From assembly GCA_900470095.1 (NCBI GenBank), contig UBZM01000002.1:1-64000 (forward strand): DNA of 64,000 nt, in the 5' to 3' direction. The translations under genes and the position numbers were made by a program. The notes beneath the pieces were generated by a model. The model did no database searches and was not told the origin of the DNA. It saw nothing but the letters and a program-made list of their open reading frames with translations. Positions 60,405 through 64,000 of the stretch are shown here, piece by piece. Origin of the DNA: Hyphomicrobiales bacterium (GTDB lineage Bacteria > Pseudomonadota > Alphaproteobacteria > Rhizobiales > Beijerinckiaceae). Each line of letters begins with the position of its first letter. Position 1 is the stretch's first letter.

Positions 60405-63017
60405 ATGGACGAATTGCTCCAAGAGTTCCTTGGCGAGACTGGCGAGCATCTCGACACCGTCGACAGGGAGCTCGTGCGCTTCGAGCAGGAACCCAATAAT
60501 CGCGACATCCTGCGCAACATCTTCCGGTTGGTTCATACCGTGAAGGGCACGTGCGGATTCATTGGCCTGCCGCGCCTCGAAGCCCTGACACATGCGGCAG
60601 AATCCGTGATGGGCCAGTTCCGCGACGGTGCAACCGTGAACGCGATTGCGGTCACCGCGATTCTGGAGACCATCGACCGCATCAAGGAAATCATGGCGGA
60701 GCTGGCCGACAAGGGCCAGGAGCCGACCGGCAGCGACGAGGTCCTGATCCGCGAATTGCAGGCGCTGGCAGACCAGGCCAAGAAGGAGTTGGCGCAGTCC
60801 CCATCGGTCAGCCCGTCGGATCCGGTCGCCGCCTACCTGGCCCGGCACGCAATATCGGCGACCGATGACGGCCTCGACCTCGTCTTCCAGAGCGCACCCG
60901 GGCCGCAGCGCGGACCGGACGGGCGCATCGAAAGCGCCGCCCGCCACGATGCAGCGGCCGACGACGCCTCCCCCCGCGAGAGCCGCTCGGTGGGTCCGGC
61001 GAGCCTCCGCGTCAACGTCGATACCATCGAACATCTGATGACGATGGTCTCGGAGCTCGTGCTGACCCGCAACCAGTTGCTCGAAATCTCGCGTCGTCAG
61101 GATGACGCCGCACTCAAGGCGCCGCTTCAGCGTCTATCTCTGATCACCGCCGAGCTGCAGGATGGGGTGATGAAGACCCGCATGCAGCCGATCGGCAATG
61201 CCTGGTCGAAGCTGCCGCGCATCGTGCGTGACCTCAGCGGCGAACTCGGCAAGCGCATCGAACTCGTCACCGAAGGCGCCGATACCGAGCTCGACCGGCA
61301 GATCCTCGACCTGATCAAGGACCCCTTGATCCATATGGTGCGCAACTGCGCCGATCACGCGATCGAACCACCGGCCGACCGTATCATTGCCGGCAAGCCG
61401 GCCCATGGCACCATTCGCCTCGCCGCGTATCACGAGGGCGGGTCGGTCACCATCTCCATCTCCGATGACGGCCGCGGCCTCGACTTCGAACGCATTCGCC
61501 GCAAGGCGCTGCAGCAGGGTCTCGCCCATGAGGGCGAGATCGAGCGCATGAGTGAAGCGCAGCTCAGCCGCCTGATCTTCAACCCCGGCTTCTCGACCGC
61601 TGAGAATGTCACCGCGATCTCCGGCCGCGGCGTTGGCATGGACGTGGTCAAGTCGAATATCGACGCCATTGGCGGGTTGATCGATATCGCCAGCACAGCC
61701 GGTGCCGGCACCACATTGACCATCAAGATCCCGCTCACACTCGCCATTGTGGCAGCCCTGATCGTGGCCTGCGGCGAACAGCGCTTCGCCATCCCTCAGA
61801 TCGTCGTGCGCGAGCTCGTGCGCGTGAAGGCGGGGGCGGATCACCGCGTCGAGCAGATCAACGGCACCCCTGTCCTGCGACTGCGTGGCCGCTTGCTGCC
61901 GATCATCGCACTTGCCGGATTGCTGAACGCCGGTCCCGCAGCTGCAGATGACGGGTTCATCGTAGTGACGCAGATCGGCGAACGTCAGTTCGGCATTTTG
62001 GTCGACAGCGTGTTCCACACCGAGGAAATCGTCGTCAAACCGATGTCGACGAAGCTGCGTCACATTCCGATTTTCTCCGGCAACACCATCCTTGGCGATG
62101 GCGCGGTCGTCTTGATCGTCGACCCCAATGGCGTCGCAAGCCTCGTCGGGGCGACGACCTCTGCCGATGCCCCCGAACAGAACCCGACCAGCGGGCCCTC
62201 CCCTGTCGGTGAGCGCACGACCATGCTGGTGTTTCGCGCCGGTGCCGACAGCCTGAAAGCCGTACCGCTTTCGCTCGTAACACGGCTGGAAGAGGTCGAG
62301 GCAGAGCGGTTCGAGATCAGCGGCGGTCGCGTGCTGCTGAACTATCGCGGCCGTCTGATGCCGATCATCCCCGTTGGCGAGACACAGGTGAAGAGCAAGG
62401 GCCTGCAGGCACTCGTGATCATCGCGGAAGGCGAGCTGACCATGGGCCTCGCGGTCGACGCGATCGTCGACATCGTCGACGAGATTCTCGATGTCGAGTT
62501 GCAGGCCATGCTCGACCAGGGCACCGTCGGGTCGGCGATCATCAGGGGACGCGCCACCGAGATCCTCGATCTGGCGCACTACTTGCCCAAGGGCGATCCG
62601 AACTGGTTACGGGCCAGCCGCCGCGAAGGCGTGTCCAGCAGCGCGCATGTCCTGATGGTCGAGCCGTCCGAATTCCTGCGCGAAATGCTGGCCCCCGTCC
62701 TGAAGGCCGCGGGACTTCGCGTAACACTGGCCGCCGATATCGCCAGCGCCCGGCAGCATGTCGCCGCTGGCGGGCTCAACGGCGTGTTGATCGATCTCGA
62801 CCGCTACACCGAAGCGGCGCTCGGCTTTGCCGCCGAACTGCGTGAGGGTGAAGACGGTGACGCGGTCCGGATCCTCGGCATGACGACCTTCGCCACCCCG
62901 GAGCTCTATGCACTGGCAACACAGGCGCGCATGGACGCCATCGTCGCCAAATTCGACCGCCGCGCCTTGCTCGCCGAGCTGGCAGACAACCGTTCCAGGC
63001 TGAGGCAGGCGGCATGA
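60405..63017 (+). CDS. cheA: Hybrid CheA kinase with two CheW-like domains and a receiver
   Basis: An 870-residue chemotaxis histidine kinase. Domains in order: Hpt P1 (His44 in LVHTVKGTCGF), dimerisation helices (about 205-270), HATPase (LIHMVRNCADHAIEP; DDGRGLDF; SGRGVGMDVVK), CheW-like domain 1 (about 450-580), CheW-like domain 2 (about 600-735), and a C-terminal receiver (about 750-868). The receiver acid pocket reads VEPS where Asp-Asp is usual, though an Asp remains in VLIDLD. No P2 domain is evident. The ATG at 60405 gives the classic DELLQEFL start; 60393 is the alternative. It overlaps cheW by 4 bases. Confidence 0.93.
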   Translation: MDELLQEFLGETGEHLDTVDRELVRFEQEPNNRDILRNIFRLVHTVKGTCGFIGLPRLEALTHAAESVMGQFRDGATVNAIAVTAILETIDRIKEIMAELADKGQEPTGSDEVLIRELQALADQAKKELAQSPSVSPSDPVAAYLARHAISATDDGLDLVFQSAPGPQRGPDGRIESAARHDAAADDASPRESRSVGPASLRVNVDTIEHLMTMVSELVLTRNQLLEISRRQDDAALKAPLQRLSLITAELQDGVMKTRMQPIGNAWSKLPRIVRDLSGELGKRIELVTEGADTELDRQILDLIKDPLIHMVRNCADHAIEPPADRIIAGKPAHGTIRLAAYHEGGSVTISISDDGRGLDFERIRRKALQQGLAHEGEIERMSEAQLSRLIFNPGFSTAENVTAISGRGVGMDVVKSNIDAIGGLIDIASTAGAGTTLTIKIPLTLAIVAALIVACGEQRFAIPQIVVRELVRVKAGADHRVEQINGTPVLRLRGRLLPIIALAGLLNAGPAAADDGFIVVTQIGERQFGILVDSVFHTEEIVVKPMSTKLRHIPIFSGNTILGDGAVVLIVDPNGVASLVGATTSADAPEQNPTSGPSPVGERTTMLVFRAGADSLKAVPLSLVTRLEEVEAERFEISGGRVLLNYRGRLMPIIPVGETQVKSKGLQALVIIAEGELTMGLAVDAIVDIVDEILDVELQAMLDQGTVGSAIIRGRATEILDLAHYLPKGDPNWLRASRREGVSSSAHVLMVEPSEFLREMLAPVLKAAGLRVTLAADIASARQHVAAGGLNGVLIDLDRYTEAALGFAAELREGEDGDAVRILGMTTFATPELYALATQARMDAIVAKFDRRALLAELADNRSRLRQAA

Positions 63018-63508
63018 GCTCGAAGCAGATCCAGGCACGCCCCGCCCCTGACACGACGGGCTTCACGGAATCCCTCGATTACGTCACCGTGACCATTGGC
63101 GAGCAATTGCTCGGGCTGCCGATCGGCCGCGTGCAGGACGTCTTCAATACCAGCCGCATCACGCCGGTGCCACTGGCGCCGCCCGAAATTATCGGCCTGC
63201 TCAATCTGCGCGGGCGGGTGGTAACCGCACTCTGCCTGCGCAAGAGGCTCGGCCGGGAGCCCCTACAGAACGGAGCCAAGGAGTTGGTTGCGGTCGGTAT
63301 CGATCATGGCGGAGAGGCCTACGCACTGATCGTTGACGCGGTCGGCGAGGTGATACGTCTCGATCATTCCACGCTGGAGCCGGTGCCGGTCCATCTCGAC
63401 CGCGCCTGGGCCGCCCTGGCGGCCGGCGTTCACCGCCTCGAAGACCGTCTTCTCGTCGTGCTCGACATCGACGCAGTGCTGAAAATCGACCTGCCTTTGG
63501 CTGCCTGA
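63014..63508 (+). CDS. cheW: CheW chemotaxis adaptor
   Basis: A 164-residue adaptor joining receptors to CheA. It is a CheW domain with YVTVTIGEQLLGLPIGRVQDVF at the start, VPLAPPEIIGLLNLRGRVVTALCLRKRLG in the middle and LIVDAVGEVIRLD near the end. It overlaps the cheA stop (ATGA) and precedes cheY by 30 bases. Its first 18 residues are a polar tail not seen in short CheWs. Confidence 0.94.
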   Translation: MSSKQIQARPAPDTTGFTESLDYVTVTIGEQLLGLPIGRVQDVFNTSRITPVPLAPPEIIGLLNLRGRVVTALCLRKRLGREPLQNGAKELVAVGIDHGGEAYALIVDAVGEVIRLDHSTLEPVPVHLDRAWAALAAGVHRLEDRLLVVLDIDAVLKIDLPLAA

Positions 63509-63538
63509 GCCGCGGCCCGCCTATTCTGGAGAGTGACC

Positions 63539-63904
63539 ATGAAATATTGCCTCGTCGTCGATGACTCAGCGGTGATCCGCAAGGTCGCGCGCCGCATTCT
63601 TGAGGGGCTCCAGTTCCGGATCGCAGAAGCCGAGGACGGCGCCCGGGCGATCGATGCCTGCAAGGGCGAGATGCCGGACGCTGTGCTGCTGGATTGGAAC
63701 ATGCCGATCATGGACGGCTATGATTTCCTGCGTACCCTGCGGCAGATGCCAGGCGGCAAGCGCCCCAAGGTCGTCTTCTGCACGACCGAGAACGACATTG
63801 CCCATATCGCACGCGCCATGCACGCCGGCGCCGATGAATACATCATGAAGCCGTTCGACAAGGAGATCGTCGCTTCCAAGTTCCATCAGGTCGGCCTGCT
63901 GTGA
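63539..63904 (+). CDS. cheY: CheY-type single-domain response regulator
   Basis: A 121-residue receiver. The acid pocket (Asp8, Asp9), phospho-acceptor Asp52 (LLDWNMP), Thr82/83 and Lys104 (KPFD) are all present, so it should be phosphorylated by CheA. It has no output domain. ATG at 63539 follows a GGAGAG ribosome-binding site; a GTG two codons earlier is rejected. It follows cheW by 30 bases. Confidence 0.94.
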   Translation: MKYCLVVDDSAVIRKVARRILEGLQFRIAEAEDGARAIDACKGEMPDAVLLDWNMPIMDGYDFLRTLRQMPGGKRPKVVFCTTENDIAHIARAMHAGADEYIMKPFDKEIVASKFHQVGLL

Positions 63905-63935
63905 CACAGCGCGCCGCGGCCCGTGCTGTCGCGGC

Positions 63936-64000
63936 ATGTTTCTCGGTGGGCCATTCGTGGCTCGACCAGCCAACCCTGCATTCGACGCACAGGGGTCGTG
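63936..64000 (+). CDS. Probable start of cheB (cut by the right edge)
   Basis: The 21 codons visible read FLGGPFVARPANPAFDAQGS without a stop. Several alphaproteobacterial CheB proteins have such a Pro/Ala-rich lead before the receiver domain, and cheB often follows cheA-cheW-cheY. Too little is visible to be certain, so this is inference from position. Confidence 0.35.
   Translation, partial: MFLGGPFVARPANPAFDAQGS

Noticed and set aside
61134..62579. A 481-codon minus-strand frame
   Set aside because: It lies opposite cheA and is rich in Asp/Gly/His/Arg without motifs.

Overview
The window is about 64 kb of GC-rich, densely coded chromosome from an alphaproteobacterium. It most likely belongs to the order Hyphomicrobiales (Rhizobiales), perhaps a Bosea-like or related lineage. 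The grounds are a ChpT-type histidine phosphotransferase, an EipA (DUF1134) protein, the DUF1285/Nudix/DUF6111/CCA operon diverging from a MoxR/DUF58/DUF4159 operon, separate petA, petB and petC genes, an EcfG-type promoter sequence, and RIME-like intergenic palindromes. The species assignment is inference. I see no insertion sequence, prophage, CRISPR array, tRNA or rRNA.

Layout. 1-6.6 kb: a chemoreceptor cut by the left edge, a TetR regulator, proC, a YbjN protein, a UbiK-type factor, a metal-site-less M24 hydrolase and a lipoprotein. 6.7-13.5 kb: housekeeping genes prs, queC with an overlapping VUT transporter, rplY, pth, ychF and a double MaoC hydratase. 13.6-16.9 kb: mtnP, apt, mtnA and a class II aldolase on the minus strand, the gene content expected of the methylthioadenosine 'DHAP shunt'. 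17-19.8 kb: the cytochrome bc1 operon. 20-26.2 kb: an ABC exporter, a trmL gene that appears frameshifted, hemF and the cca operon. 26.4-33.3 kb: MoxR, DUF58 and two very large membrane proteins.

33.3-43.3 kb: mixed single genes (GNAT, Nudix, metallophosphoesterase, SDR, Uup-type ABC-F, acyltransferase, glucokinase, hydroxypyruvate isomerase family). 43.6-46.3 kb: an OpgH-type glucan synthase translationally coupled to an FkbM methyltransferase. 46.3-51.7 kb: the most intriguing locus. A zinc-less medium-chain dehydrogenase is followed by a PTPS/QueD-fold protein that has lost its catalytic residues, a GT4 glycosyltransferase and a SAM methyltransferase. A GTP cyclohydrolase II, preceded by an EcfG-like promoter, lies just downstream. 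This looks like a small-molecule pathway with no described product that I know of.

51.7-59.5 kb: a YfhO-like membrane protein, a HAD/KdgK-type operon, a coiled-coil membrane protein, EipA, a YHS protein and CysQ. 59.6-64 kb: chpT, followed by a chemotaxis cluster in which CheA carries two CheW-like domains and a degenerate receiver, then cheW, cheY and the probable start of cheB.

Several units look translationally coupled through 1-11 bp overlaps: mtnA/aldolase, queC/VUT, the cca operon, opgH/fkbM, PTPS/GT4/methyltransferase and cheA/cheW. Composite two-hairpin repeats lie between convergent genes and may act as bidirectional terminators.
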